From: Enterococcus_D entomosocium
Lineage (GTDB): Bacteria > Bacillota > Bacilli > Lactobacillales > Enterococcaceae
Assembly: GCF_030441895.1 (NCBI RefSeq)
Contig: NZ_JARJAS010000011.1
Length of the DNA stretch: 64,000 nucleotides
Direction: 5' to 3' (one strand)
In this document: positions 27,356 to 36,247 of the stretch, piece after piece
How the letters are laid out: the number at the start of each line of letters is the position of its first letter
Numbering within the stretch: the first letter of the stretch is position 1
The notes under the pieces: generated by a model
Database searches by the model: none
Seen by the model: the letters and a program-made list of their open reading frames with translations, nothing else
What the model was told of the DNA's origin: nothing
Translations under genes and position numbers: made by a program

Positions 27356-27895
27356 ATGGAACAAGTAGAGTGGAAAGGGATCGCCGAAGAGCGGTTTCGT
27401 CCGTATAAGCAGTGGGTCACTCCTTCAGGGTATTTATGCGGCACCTATGCGGCAGCCGTCTTTTTGGCCTACTATCAAGATTACATCGATGAAACGATCA
27501 TCCCGAAAGCGTTTCGCCGAAAAAAACAGCGGGATCTGACAGTAGTGACGGAAATGCTGCGTGTGCTGATTCAGCCTCATGGGTTGCCGACGATCGCTTG
27601 GCAAGTCAGTCATGGTTTGACTCGGTTTTTCGATCAATTCCAATTGCCTTACCGCGGACGTGCGACCGTTGTTGGCGGTTGGCATCGAGCGTGCAAACGA
27701 ATCGACGAAGGCAAACCGGTGATCATCGGTATTTTGAAGCCTTTAGGCAGCACATATGGCAATCATTGGGTCGTGGCTTACGCCTACGCCGAAACCGCCA
27801 GCGGAGAACGCTATTTTAAAGTTCATGACAACTGGGGCAACTACAAAAAAGTAATTCCCGCCAGTTGGGTAAACGGTACCGTCACACTTCCTTGA
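27356..27895 (+). CDS. C39-like (papain-fold) cysteine-peptidase-domain protein
   Basis: The 179-residue protein has a nucleophile-type Cys in SGYLCGTYAAAVFLAYY (about residue 28) and a later His in GNHWVVAYAY followed by VHDNWG. This Cys, His, Asp/Asn order matches the Peptidase_C39_2 group. It has no signal peptide and no bacteriocin transporter nearby, so a leader-peptidase role is not supported. TATAAT at 27327-27332 gives a likely promoter. Its activity and substrate are unknown. Confidence 0.7.
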   Translation: MEQVEWKGIAEERFRPYKQWVTPSGYLCGTYAAAVFLAYYQDYIDETIIPKAFRRKKQRDLTVVTEMLRVLIQPHGLPTIAWQVSHGLTRFFDQFQLPYRGRATVVGGWHRACKRIDEGKPVIIGILKPLGSTYGNHWVVAYAYAETASGERYFKVHDNWGNYKKVIPASWVNGTVTLP

Positions 27896-27924
27896 ACGAG
27901 ACGGTTAAAAAAACAGTCACTTTG

Positions 27925-27933
27925 TGCTAGAAT
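27925..27933 (+). promoter_or_regulatory. Extended -10 promoter for prs
   Basis: TGCTAGAAT is an extended -10 sitting 34 bases before the start codon. TTAAAA is 17 bases upstream, a poor -35. Confidence 0.55.
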
Positions 27934-27966
27934 AGAAGAAAACAACCACATTCATTGGAGGCAATC

Positions 27967-28932
27967 ATGGGCGAAAGTTATAAAGATAGTTCGTTGAAAA
28001 TTTTTAGTTTAAATGGAAATTTACCATTAGCAGAAAACATTGCGAAAGTTTTCGGTACAGAACTAGGGAAGTCAAAAGTGACACAGTTTAGTGATGGAGA
28101 GATTGCCATCAATATTGAAGAAAGTGTGCGGGGCGACCATATTTATATCATTCAATCGACGAATGAACCCGTCAATGATCATTATTTAGAGTTGCTGATC
28201 ATGATCGATGCGATGAAACGGGCTAGTGCGAAGACCATCAATGTCGTTTTGCCTTATTACGCATATGCGCGGCAAGACCGAACCGCCAACCCGCATGAGC
28301 CGATTACTGCAAAATTGATTGCCAATATGCTGGTGGAAGCAGGGGCTTCTCGGATCTTGACGCTTGATCTGCATGCCGTCCAAGTTCAAGGGTTTTTCGA
28401 CATCCCAGTGGATAATCTCTTTACGATCCCATTGTTTGCTCATTATTATCGCGAACAAAAAATGACTGGTGACGACTATGTCGTTGTTTCACCAAAAAAC
28501 AGCGGTGTCCAACGGACCCGTAGTTTGGCAGAATACTTAGATACAGCGATCGCGATCGTCGATCAAGATGAAGCCGATGGCGGCTATGTGATTGGTGATG
28601 TCGTTGGGAAAAAATGTATTTTAGTTGATGACATTTTAAATACCGGCCATACATTGGCAAAAGCGGCAGACTTGTTGAAGGAAGCTGGTGCCAGCGAAGT
28701 GTATGCTTGTGTGTCTCACGCCTTACTTTCGCCGCCAGCTAAAGAAATTTTGGATCAATCAGCGATTGAAAGGATTTGTGTCACCGATTCTTGTTGGACC
28801 AGCGAAGAACGCCATCCAGAAAAACTGCACTACATTTCTTGTGCTGAATTGATGGGGGAAGCCGTTCGCCGCATTCACGAAAATACACCAATGAGTCCAT
28901 TGTTCCGCCTGGAAAGCAAAGAGTATAAATAA
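27967..28932 (+). CDS. prs: Ribose-phosphate pyrophosphokinase, second type
   Basis: The 321-residue protein has the PRPP synthetase fold: FSDGEIAINIEESVRG near the N-terminus, DLHAVQVQGFFDIPVDNL, and the PRPP-binding loop LVDDILNTGHT. The flexible catalytic loop that normally carries Lys-Arg-Arg after VVSP...AIVD instead reads DQDEADGG. The same kind of change is known in the Prs2-type paralogues of streptococci. It may be a low-activity or regulatory form; a canonical prs would be expected elsewhere in the genome. GGAGG precedes ATG 27967. Confidence 0.88.
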   Translation: MGESYKDSSLKIFSLNGNLPLAENIAKVFGTELGKSKVTQFSDGEIAINIEESVRGDHIYIIQSTNEPVNDHYLELLIMIDAMKRASAKTINVVLPYYAYARQDRTANPHEPITAKLIANMLVEAGASRILTLDLHAVQVQGFFDIPVDNLFTIPLFAHYYREQKMTGDDYVVVSPKNSGVQRTRSLAEYLDTAIAIVDQDEADGGYVIGDVVGKKCILVDDILNTGHTLAKAADLLKEAGASEVYACVSHALLSPPAKEILDQSAIERICVTDSCWTSEERHPEKLHYISCAELMGEAVRRIHENTPMSPLFRLESKEYK

Positions 28933-28940
28933 AAATATGA

Positions 28941-28976
28941 AAAGCACCCGCTATCCTTAGGGACAGCGGGTGCTTT
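28941..28976 (+). terminator. Terminator after prs
   Basis: AAAAGCACCCGCTATCC pairs almost perfectly with GGACAGCGGGTGCTTTT around TTAG. It could also serve the convergent malR. Confidence 0.92.
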
Positions 28977-29009
28977 TGCGTGTGGGGGAAGTGGACCAAA
29001 CACAGCGGA

Positions 29010-30029
29010 TCAGTTCAACTGGTTGCGGTTCAAGACCGTTTCTCGTTTGATCAGCTTATGTGGTACGACCAGCTGTACGCCGTTTGAATCTTCATGATTC
29101 AATTGCGCCATCAGCCGTTCGGTAGCGATTTTTCCTAAGGACAACACGTTGATATCGATACTAGTCAAATACGGGTGTGTCAAAGTAGCAAAGATCGAAT
29201 TATTGAAACTGATGATGGATAAGTCATCCGGGACTTTGTAGCCATACATCGTCGCTAATTGAATGATCCGCACAGCGAACAGATCATCGATCACGACGAT
29301 GGCAGTTGCTTGGGATTCTTTGATCGTTTCTTCAAACGTGACGTAATCTTCCGCTTTTTCAAAGGTCAATGCTGGATAAAAGGGGAGATTTGCCAGCATC
29401 ATGGCTTTTTGGTAGCCGAAAAAACGTTCGAAATACAGATTTTCATGGGTCGTATTAGTAGCAAATAAAATCTTCGTATGCCCTTGGGCGATCAGATGCT
29501 CGGTTGCTTGCTTGCCTAACAACTGGTTGTCATTATCGACAAAAACGATTTTGTCTTCATTGCTGTATGGTTGACCAATCAAGGTAAAAGGGACTTCTTT
29601 TTCGACCAGATAGTCGATGATGGGGTCTTTTTCATCGGAATAGACCAAGATAAAGCCATCTACTTGTTTTTGCAGGTGCATCCGTTCCACGTTTTTTAGT
29701 AATGTAGCAAAGTCACGGGCGGAGGCAACGGCAACCGTCATTTGATGATGGCGGGCCTCTTCATTGATGGCTTCGATCGTTTCTAAATAAAAGGGGTTTC
29801 CTAGTCGTTCTTTCGAATCAAGGGGCGGCAAGATCACGCCGATGGCACTGGATATCTGTTTGCCGAGATTTCGAGCTGCAAGATTGGGGACATAGCCCAT
29901 TTCTGCCATTACTTTGCGCACTTTCTTCTTGGTATCTTCAGAAATGCTGGGATGATCGTTTACGACACGAGAAACCGTGGATGTAGCGACGCCAGCCTTT
30001 TTGGCGACATCTTTGACCGTAATGCTCAC
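29010..30029 (-). CDS. malR: LacI-family maltose operon regulator
   Basis: The 339-residue repressor has an N-terminal helix-turn-helix and hinge (VKDVAKKAGVATSTVSRVVND, then AARNLGK at about 55-61) and a periplasmic-binding-like effector domain. It starts at GTG 30029, with AGGAGGG 8 bases upstream. It lies about 107 bases downstream of maltose phosphorylase on the same strand, and two LacI-type operators lie in the malP-malT promoter region. Assignment as MalR rests on family plus this context. Confidence 0.87.
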   Translation of the reverse strand: MSITVKDVAKKAGVATSTVSRVVNDHPSISEDTKKKVRKVMAEMGYVPNLAARNLGKQISSAIGVILPPLDSKERLGNPFYLETIEAINEEARHHQMTVAVASARDFATLLKNVERMHLQKQVDGFILVYSDEKDPIIDYLVEKEVPFTLIGQPYSNEDKIVFVDNDNQLLGKQATEHLIAQGHTKILFATNTTHENLYFERFFGYQKAMMLANLPFYPALTFEKAEDYVTFEETIKESQATAIVVIDDLFAVRIIQLATMYGYKVPDDLSIISFNNSIFATLTHPYLTSIDINVLSLGKIATERLMAQLNHEDSNGVQLVVPHKLIKRETVLNRNQLN

Positions 30030-30136
30030 TGATTTCCCTCCTTTTTTAGCTTATAGTATCACAAAGTGTCGGCACAAGGGTAGAGCCAATCAAAAGAAAG
30101 AAGAAATGCAGACATTTCTTCTTTCAGAAGGCTTGT

Positions 30137-32401
30137 TTAGTTGATCGCTGTACTGATTTCGTCTTCTAAAACATAGTCTTTGCCATACACCTTGATTGGC
30201 AATGCCTCACCGCTGATTTTTTTCAAAGTCACCGTTGACTCATTGACGGAAACAAAGAGCAGACGTCCACGATAGTTGATGTGGAAGGCATAGCGGCTCC
30301 ACGTTTTAGGTAAGAATGGCGCAAACCCTAAGTGGTCGTGATCGGTTTTCATTTGAGCAAAGCCTTGAACGATCGCTAACCAGCTGCCGGTCATAGAAGT
30401 GATGTGCAAGCCATCATCGGTATCATTGTTGTAATTGTCCAAATCAAGACGAGCAGTCCGCTCATACATTTCCAACGCTTTTTCTTCCATACCTAATTCC
30501 GCTGCCAAAATCGCATGAATACTTGGGGAAAGGGAAGATTCATGCACTGTCATCGGCTCATAGAAATCAAAGTTCCGTTGTTTTTCTTCTTTGCTGAATT
30601 GATCGCCGAAGAAGTAGATCCCTTGCAAAACATCGGCTTGCTTGATAAAGCAAGAGCGCAAGATATGATCCCACGACCAATTTTGGTTTAACGGCAAGTG
30701 TTTTGGATCAAGATCGGAAACGGACATCAAGTCTTTGTCTAAGAAGGTATCATGCTGGACGAACACACCAAGCTCTTGGTCTTCTGGGAAGTACATATTG
30801 TCGATGATGTCTTGCCATTTGGCTTGTTCTTCGTCTGAGATCGTGACAGTCGCTTCGTCTTTGAAGGCTTCATAGCTGGCTAAGGTATAAGCTAAGACCC
30901 AAGTAGCCATTTTATTGGTGTACCAGTTGTTATTGATATTGTTTTCGTATTCGTTTGGTCCAGTGACGCCATGGATCATGTATTTTTGCTGACGTTTTGA
31001 ATAGTGGACACGATCTGCCCAGAAACGTGAAATCGCGCTTAACACTTCTAATCCTTCTTTTTTCAGGTAACTTGTATCGCCAGTATAATTCGTAAAGTTG
31101 TAGATGGCATAAGCGATGGCACCGTTTCGGTGGATTTCTTCGAAAGTGATCTCCCACTCATTGTGGCATTCGATCCCAGTGAAGGTCACCATTGGGTAAA
31201 GGGCACCTGCTAAGCCTTGTTTTTGCGCATTGATATGGGCTTGCGGCAATTGGTTGTGACGGTATTTCAACAAGTTGCGGGTCACTTCTGGTTTTGCTAA
31301 TGCCAAATACAATGGGACTGCATAGGCTTCGGTATCCCAGTAAGTCGCACCGCCATATTTTTCACCAGTAAAGCCTTTCGGTCCGATGTTCAAGCGCTCG
31401 TCTTCGCCATAATAGGTTGAAAACAGTTGGAACAGGTTGAAACGAATCCCTTGTTGCGCCGCAGCATCGCCTTCAATGATCACATCGGCTAAATCCCAGC
31501 GGGCTTTCCAAGCAGCGACTTGTTCTGCACGCAACGCATCATAATCTGCTTTGTATAAAGTGCCTAATTCGGTGACTTTTGCTGGATGATCATGAGCGGG
31601 AACATCACGACTCGTAACGATCAAGACTTCTTTGATCAATGAGAAGGTGTCACCGGCTGCCCCAGAAAAGGCAAAGGTATCAGCGACGCAAAGTTCGCTT
31701 TTCACGGAATCAATCGGTGTTTGGCTATGACGCATAGCAGAAGTGACAGTAAAGCGTTCAATGTCAAAATTATTTTCTACGGTCCGAGTCGTCAAGTAAT
31801 GGAAGGTTTCGGTTTGGCCATGAGCTAATTCTTCCCAGAAACGTTCGTCGTAGTTGCTGTCTTCGTTATGGACGTTGTTATCTAGTTTAGAAATGACTTT
31901 GATCTCAGCGTCGCCTTCAATGATCTCAGCATCCATCTTAATGAGGGCAAGTTCACGTTTTACGATGCTCAAGAAGCGTTCAAAAGAGAATTTAACCGTT
32001 GCACCTGCTAAAGTCACAGTATAGTTGCGGCGTAAAATCCCAGTTTCCATGTCTAGTTCTAAATGGAAATCACTTGGGCTGATTTTTGCTAAGTCGACTA
32101 ATTGGTCATTGATAAATAGGTCCATTGCAATAAAGTTGACCGCATTGATCACTTTGCCAAAATAGTCAGGATAGCCGTTTTTCCACCAGCCAACACGGGT
32201 TTTGTCTGGGTACCAGACACCTGCGATATAGGTACCTAAGTGATGATCGCCGCTGTATTGTTCTTCAAAGTTGCCGCGCATTCCCATGTAGCCATTCCCG
32301 ATACTTGTTAGCGACTCTTGCAGTCGACGATTTTCTTTATCTAAGGTAGATGTCGCGATTTTCCATGGATCGATCTCGAACAATCGTTGGATTTTTTTCA
32401 T
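30137..32401 (-). CDS. malP: Maltose phosphorylase, glycoside hydrolase family 65
   Basis: The 754-residue cytoplasmic enzyme splits maltose with phosphate into glucose and beta-glucose 1-phosphate. GH65 marks: the catalytic acid Glu in GIECHNEWEITFEE, the VTGPNEYENN motif, and the (alpha/alpha)6 barrel region from about 320 on. It lacks a signal peptide. GGAGGG precedes the ATG. It is transcribed away from malT under a shared operator. The beta-phosphoglucomutase gene usually next to it is absent here. Confidence 0.93.
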   Translation of the reverse strand: MKKIQRLFEIDPWKIATSTLDKENRRLQESLTSIGNGYMGMRGNFEEQYSGDHHLGTYIAGVWYPDKTRVGWWKNGYPDYFGKVINAVNFIAMDLFINDQLVDLAKISPSDFHLELDMETGILRRNYTVTLAGATVKFSFERFLSIVKRELALIKMDAEIIEGDAEIKVISKLDNNVHNEDSNYDERFWEELAHGQTETFHYLTTRTVENNFDIERFTVTSAMRHSQTPIDSVKSELCVADTFAFSGAAGDTFSLIKEVLIVTSRDVPAHDHPAKVTELGTLYKADYDALRAEQVAAWKARWDLADVIIEGDAAAQQGIRFNLFQLFSTYYGEDERLNIGPKGFTGEKYGGATYWDTEAYAVPLYLALAKPEVTRNLLKYRHNQLPQAHINAQKQGLAGALYPMVTFTGIECHNEWEITFEEIHRNGAIAYAIYNFTNYTGDTSYLKKEGLEVLSAISRFWADRVHYSKRQQKYMIHGVTGPNEYENNINNNWYTNKMATWVLAYTLASYEAFKDEATVTISDEEQAKWQDIIDNMYFPEDQELGVFVQHDTFLDKDLMSVSDLDPKHLPLNQNWSWDHILRSCFIKQADVLQGIYFFGDQFSKEEKQRNFDFYEPMTVHESSLSPSIHAILAAELGMEEKALEMYERTARLDLDNYNNDTDDGLHITSMTGSWLAIVQGFAQMKTDHDHLGFAPFLPKTWSRYAFHINYRGRLLFVSVNESTVTLKKISGEALPIKVYGKDYVLEDEISTAIN

Positions 32402-32433
32402 GAAAGTCCCTCCAGAATCTTTTTGATATCTCT

Positions 32434-32462
32434 ATCATAAGCGCAAACGATTGCATCGTCAA
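32434..32462 (-). promoter_or_regulatory. malP promoter
   Basis: On the minus strand TTGACG, exactly 17 bases, then TATGAT. The entire spacer is occupied by a LacI-type operator, so repressor binding would block RNA polymerase. Confidence 0.85.
32441..32456. promoter_or_regulatory. LacI-type operator O1 (MalR candidate)
   Basis: GCAAACGATTGC is an imperfect palindrome with arms GCAA/TTGC and a central CG, as LacI-family operators have. It fills the spacer of the malP promoter. Confidence 0.75.
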
Positions 32463-32570
32463 GTGAAAGTTGTTGCGTTTAAAGAATTTCCTATTAGGAA
32501 ACATCGAGAAAGAAAGATTCAGTTATATAAAGGTGGAAAAGCGAATAGAATCCCTTTTGATATTTCTGGG

Positions 32571-32599
32571 TTTACAAAATCTTTTTTCTCCGTTAGAAT
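32571..32599 (+). promoter_or_regulatory. malT promoter
   Basis: TTTACA, 17 bases, TAGAAT. A LacI-like half-palindrome begins about 12 bases after the -10. Confidence 0.8.
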
Positions 32600-32610
32600 G
32601 AAATTATTAA

Positions 32611-32624
32611 GAAACCGATTGCGT
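32611..32624. promoter_or_regulatory. LacI-type operator O2 (MalR candidate)
   Basis: GAAACCGATTGCG shares the CGATTGC core and A-rich left arm with O1. It lies at about +6 to +19 of the malT transcript, a classical repression position. Confidence 0.6.
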
Positions 32625-32652
32625 AAATCGATTCAGGGAAGGAAGAAGGAAG

Positions 32653-34827
32653 ATGAAAAAATTATTGAGCTTCGAATTTTGGCAAAAATTCGGAAAAGCG
32701 CTAATGGTGGTTGTCGCTGTTATGCCAGCCGCTGGTTTGATGATCAGTATTGGGAAAACGATCCCAATGATCAATGCCGACTGGGCATTCTTGATCACCA
32801 CAGGAGGCGTCATTGAAAACATTGGTTGGGCAATTATTGGTAACCTGCATTTATTATTTGCATTAGCTATTGGTGGTAGTTGGGCTAAAGAGCGAGCTGG
32901 TGGGGCATTTGCTGCCGGGATCGCCTTTATTTTGATCAACCGGATCACTGGTTCGATCTTTGGCGTGACGAGCGCGATGTTAACCGAAGAAGGCGCCTTT
33001 ACCCATACGTTGTTTGGGACAAAGATCATGATCGACGGTTTCTTTACTAGTGTATTAGAAGCACCTGCTTTGAACATGGGCGTCTTTGTCGGGATCATCG
33101 CCGGTTTTGTGGGGGCAACAGCTTACAACAAATACTATAATTTCCGCAAATTACCGGATGCGCTTTCCTTCTTTAACGGCAAACGCTTCGTTCCTTTCGT
33201 GGTGATTGCCCGTTCAGTAGTCGTCGCATTAGTGTTATCAATCGTTTGGCCTTACATTCAAGCCGGCATCAACAACTTCGGTTTATGGATCGCGCAATCA
33301 CAAGAAAGTGCGCCCGTTTTAGCACCTTTCTTGTTTGGAACCTTGGAGCGGCTGCTCTTACCATTCGGGCTGCATCATATGTTGACGATCCCGATCAACT
33401 ACACCGAATTAGGTGGAACCTACACAATTCTTTCTGGGGCACAAGCCGGCACCCAAGTCTTTGGACAAGACCCATTATGGCTTGCTTGGGCAACAGATCT
33501 AGTGAATATGCGCAATGCTGGCGATACGTCACAATATCAATTTTTATTGGAAAACTTTGTTCCTGCCCGCTTTAAAGTTGGACAAATGATTGGTTCATCT
33601 GGGATCTTGATGGGCTTGTCTTATGCCATGTACCGCAATGTCGATGCGGACAAACGGCACAAATATACCTCTATGTATTTATCAGCTGCCATCGCTGTCT
33701 TCTTGACAGGGGTAACAGAACCGTTGGAGTTCATGTTTATGTTTGCTGCCGTACCGCTTTACATCGTTTATGCAGTCGTACAAGGGGCGGCGTTTGCGAT
33801 GGCGGATATCGTCAACTTACGGGTCCATTCTTTTGGGAATATCGAGTTGTTGACCCGTACCCCAATGGCGATCAATGCCGGCTTAGGACAAGATTTGATC
33901 AACTTTGTGTTAGTGACCATCGTCTTTGGTGTCGGGATGTATTTCTTGGCAAACTTCTTGATCAAAAAATTCAACTTTGCAACACCAGGTAGAAACGGCA
34001 ACTATGAAACAGAAGGGGCCAGCGATGAGCCAGCAACTGCTTCGGCGGATGGCAACTTGAACCCAGATTCGCAAGTCGTGAAAATCATTCATTTATTAGG
34101 GGGACGTGAAAATATCTCCGACGTTGATGCATGTATGACCCGTTTACGAGTTTCTGTGAAAAATCGGGAAGCGGTCGGCGATGAAAAAGCGTGGAAAGCC
34201 GCAGGGGCGTTAGGCTTGATCGTAAAAGACAACGGTGTGCAAGCAGTCTATGGACCGAAAGCAGATGTCTTAAAATCAGACATTCAAGATATCTTAGATT
34301 CTGGTGTCACGATTCCCGAACCGACTGCTAGTCAAGCACCAGCTGAAACCACTACCCATCAAAGCCAAGGCGTGACAGCTGAACTAGCTGCCGTTGCCAC
34401 TGGAGAAGTGATGCCGATCACCTCTGTCAAAGACCAAGTGTTTGCGGAAAAAATGATGGGTGACGGTTATGGCGTGCGTCCAGAGCAGACGACAGTTGTC
34501 GCACCAATCAGCGGGAAAGTCACCAACATCTTCCCAACGAAACATGCGATCGGCTTGCTTTCTGATGAAGGCATCGAAGTATTGGTTCACATGGGCTTAG
34601 ATACCGTTGACTTAAACGGTGCACCCTTTACGGTAGCTGTCACTGAAGGACAACAAGTGGCGGTCGGTGACAAGTTAGCGGAGATGAATCTCGCTGCAGT
34701 AAGTGCTGCTGGCAAAGACACCACCATCGTTGTAGTGTTGACCAACAGCGATCAAATCGATTCCTTTGAATTGACCCAAATCGGCAAGCAACAAGCAGCC
34801 GCAGTTGTTGGAATCGTAAAACTATAA
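32653..34827 (+). CDS. malT: PTS maltose transporter, EIICBA
   Basis: The 724-residue, three-domain PTS permease of the glucose superfamily has an IIC membrane domain (about 1-445), a IIB domain with phospho-Cys494 in DACMTRLRV, and a IIA domain with phospho-His646 in VLVHMGLDT. It imports maltose as maltose 6'-phosphate. AGGAAG precedes the ATG. It is divergent from malP and followed by the phosphatase MapP, the same logic as the enterococcal maltose locus. Confidence 0.92.
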   Translation: MKKLLSFEFWQKFGKALMVVVAVMPAAGLMISIGKTIPMINADWAFLITTGGVIENIGWAIIGNLHLLFALAIGGSWAKERAGGAFAAGIAFILINRITGSIFGVTSAMLTEEGAFTHTLFGTKIMIDGFFTSVLEAPALNMGVFVGIIAGFVGATAYNKYYNFRKLPDALSFFNGKRFVPFVVIARSVVVALVLSIVWPYIQAGINNFGLWIAQSQESAPVLAPFLFGTLERLLLPFGLHHMLTIPINYTELGGTYTILSGAQAGTQVFGQDPLWLAWATDLVNMRNAGDTSQYQFLLENFVPARFKVGQMIGSSGILMGLSYAMYRNVDADKRHKYTSMYLSAAIAVFLTGVTEPLEFMFMFAAVPLYIVYAVVQGAAFAMADIVNLRVHSFGNIELLTRTPMAINAGLGQDLINFVLVTIVFGVGMYFLANFLIKKFNFATPGRNGNYETEGASDEPATASADGNLNPDSQVVKIIHLLGGRENISDVDACMTRLRVSVKNREAVGDEKAWKAAGALGLIVKDNGVQAVYGPKADVLKSDIQDILDSGVTIPEPTASQAPAETTTHQSQGVTAELAAVATGEVMPITSVKDQVFAEKMMGDGYGVRPEQTTVVAPISGKVTNIFPTKHAIGLLSDEGIEVLVHMGLDTVDLNGAPFTVAVTEGQQVAVGDKLAEMNLAAVSAAGKDTTIVVVLTNSDQIDSFELTQIGKQQAAAVVGIVKL

Positions 34828-34837
34828 TAAAATGACA

Positions 34838-34877
34838 AGCGGGTCGACTCTTTTGTTGACCCGCTCTCTTTTATTTT
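34838..34877 (+). terminator. Weak terminator between malT and mapP
   Basis: AGCGGGTC pairs with GACCCGCT; the tail CTCTTTTATTTTT is only partly T, so read-through into mapP is likely. Confidence 0.6.
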
Positions 34878-34920
34878 TAAAAGGAATCGTACAAGCAAAC
34901 CGAGAGAAGGAGCCTTATTC

Positions 34921-35751
34921 ATGAAGGTATTAACATTGAACACCCATAGCTGGTTAGAAGAAAATCAGCTAGAAAAATGCAAAATGATCGCACAAGAGAT
35001 TGCAACAGGCGACTATGACATCATCGCCTTGCAAGAAGTCAACCAAACGATCGCTGCTCAAACCATCGTTCCTGATGGGCTTTATTGCCCGACAGATACG
35101 CTGGTGGAAATCAAGGAGGACAATTTTGCTTTACGCCTAGTGGAAGAACTGCAACTGTTAGACTGTGACTACTATTGGTCATGGACCTACAGTCACGTAG
35201 GCTATGACATTTACCACGAAGGCAATGCCTTATTGTCCAAACAGCCCATCATTGCCAAAGAATATCTGGCTTCACAAGCCACGGATGTCTGGGATCATAC
35301 CACGCGCAAAAACCTGAGCGGCGTGACTGAAGCCGATGGGCAGATCGTACAAGTCGTTAGTTGTCACTTTTCTTGGTGGCAAGACGGTAAATTTGCCTAC
35401 GAGTGGCAACAGACAGAAGCATTTTTAGCAGAACGGGCAGATACCTTATTGATCTTAGGAGATTTCAACAACGATGCGGCCAGTTCTGGTCATCAACTCG
35501 TCCTTGACAGCTCCTTACAGCTGCAAGACAGCTTTTTAACGGCTGCTGAAACGACCGGGGAAGCCTCTGTCGTTAAAGCCATTGATGGTTGGCAAGACAA
35601 TCGAGAAGCATTGCGGATTGATTATGTTTTTGCATCTAATGACCTGCAAGCAACGGAATATGAAGTCGTTTTTGACGGAACGCGTACTCCAATCGTCAGC
35701 GATCACTTTGGAATCAAAGTGGTTTTTGCTTCAAAAACAGATCCAAACTAA
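34921..35751 (+). CDS. mapP: Maltose 6'-phosphate phosphatase, EEP family
   Basis: The 276-residue protein has the exonuclease/endonuclease/phosphatase fold: NTHSW, ALQEVNQ with catalytic Glu, SCHFSWW, LGDFNND and a final SDHFGI with catalytic His. Family and position directly after malT match MapP of Enterococcus faecalis, which dephosphorylates intracellular maltose 6'-phosphate to free maltose for the phosphorylase. GAAGGAG precedes the ATG. Confidence 0.86.
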   Translation: MKVLTLNTHSWLEENQLEKCKMIAQEIATGDYDIIALQEVNQTIAAQTIVPDGLYCPTDTLVEIKEDNFALRLVEELQLLDCDYYWSWTYSHVGYDIYHEGNALLSKQPIIAKEYLASQATDVWDHTTRKNLSGVTEADGQIVQVVSCHFSWWQDGKFAYEWQQTEAFLAERADTLLILGDFNNDAASSGHQLVLDSSLQLQDSFLTAAETTGEASVVKAIDGWQDNREALRIDYVFASNDLQATEYEVVFDGTRTPIVSDHFGIKVVFASKTDPN

Positions 35752-35764
35752 CATGAGCGACAGC

Positions 35765-35799
35765 AAAAAGCAGTGCCGGTTGGCACTGCTTTTCTTTTT
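35765..35799. terminator. Bidirectional terminator after mapP
   Basis: AAAAAGCAGTGCC pairs with GGCACTGCTTTTC around GGTT, between convergent genes. Confidence 0.9.
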
Positions 35800-35806
35800 G
35801 GGGAAG

Positions 35807-36247
35807 TTAAATCGCTGAACGAACAAGGAGGAAAAATAATAAACTCAATAAAAGAATGAATGCTAATGCCCCATAGGTAAAACTCTTTTCGCCCCACGTT
35901 GCGGTTTCCTCCTGACTCGAAAGACTTCTTCTTGTAAAAAAGACGAGTCCTGCGCCGATGACATTCGCTGTCAGCAACTGTTGAAAGAAGATCAGAAATA
36001 AATACTGTCCCAAAAGGCCTTTTTTACTCATGGAAAACCGTTGAATAAAGTACAGGCAAGCCCCTTGCAGCAAAAGGAGACTACTTAACAAGACCCCTAA
36101 AGCGGCTAACGGTTGCGAGCTAAGGTACTGGGCAAAGGTCATCCCATGGTTGAAGGCAGTCAAGGAAAGATAAAGATAGTAAGCACCGGCGATCAAAAGC
36201 CAATAACTCAGTAAAATCAATGGAAACGCCCATTTTCGTTTAGTCAT
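35807..36247 (-). CDS. Small four-helix membrane protein
   Basis: This 146-residue, very hydrophobic protein has about four helices (about 8-30, 45-65, 80-103, 122-144). The start overlaps the end of the RpiR-type regulator gene by 8 bases and has GGAGGG upstream, so it belongs to the alpha-glucoside operon. No family is recognised. Confidence 0.72.
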   Translation of the reverse strand: MTKRKWAFPLILLSYWLLIAGAYYLYLSLTAFNHGMTFAQYLSSQPLAALGVLLSSLLLLQGACLYFIQRFSMSKKGLLGQYLFLIFFQQLLTANVIGAGLVFFTRRSLSSQEETATWGEKSFTYGALAFILLLSLLFFLLVRSAI

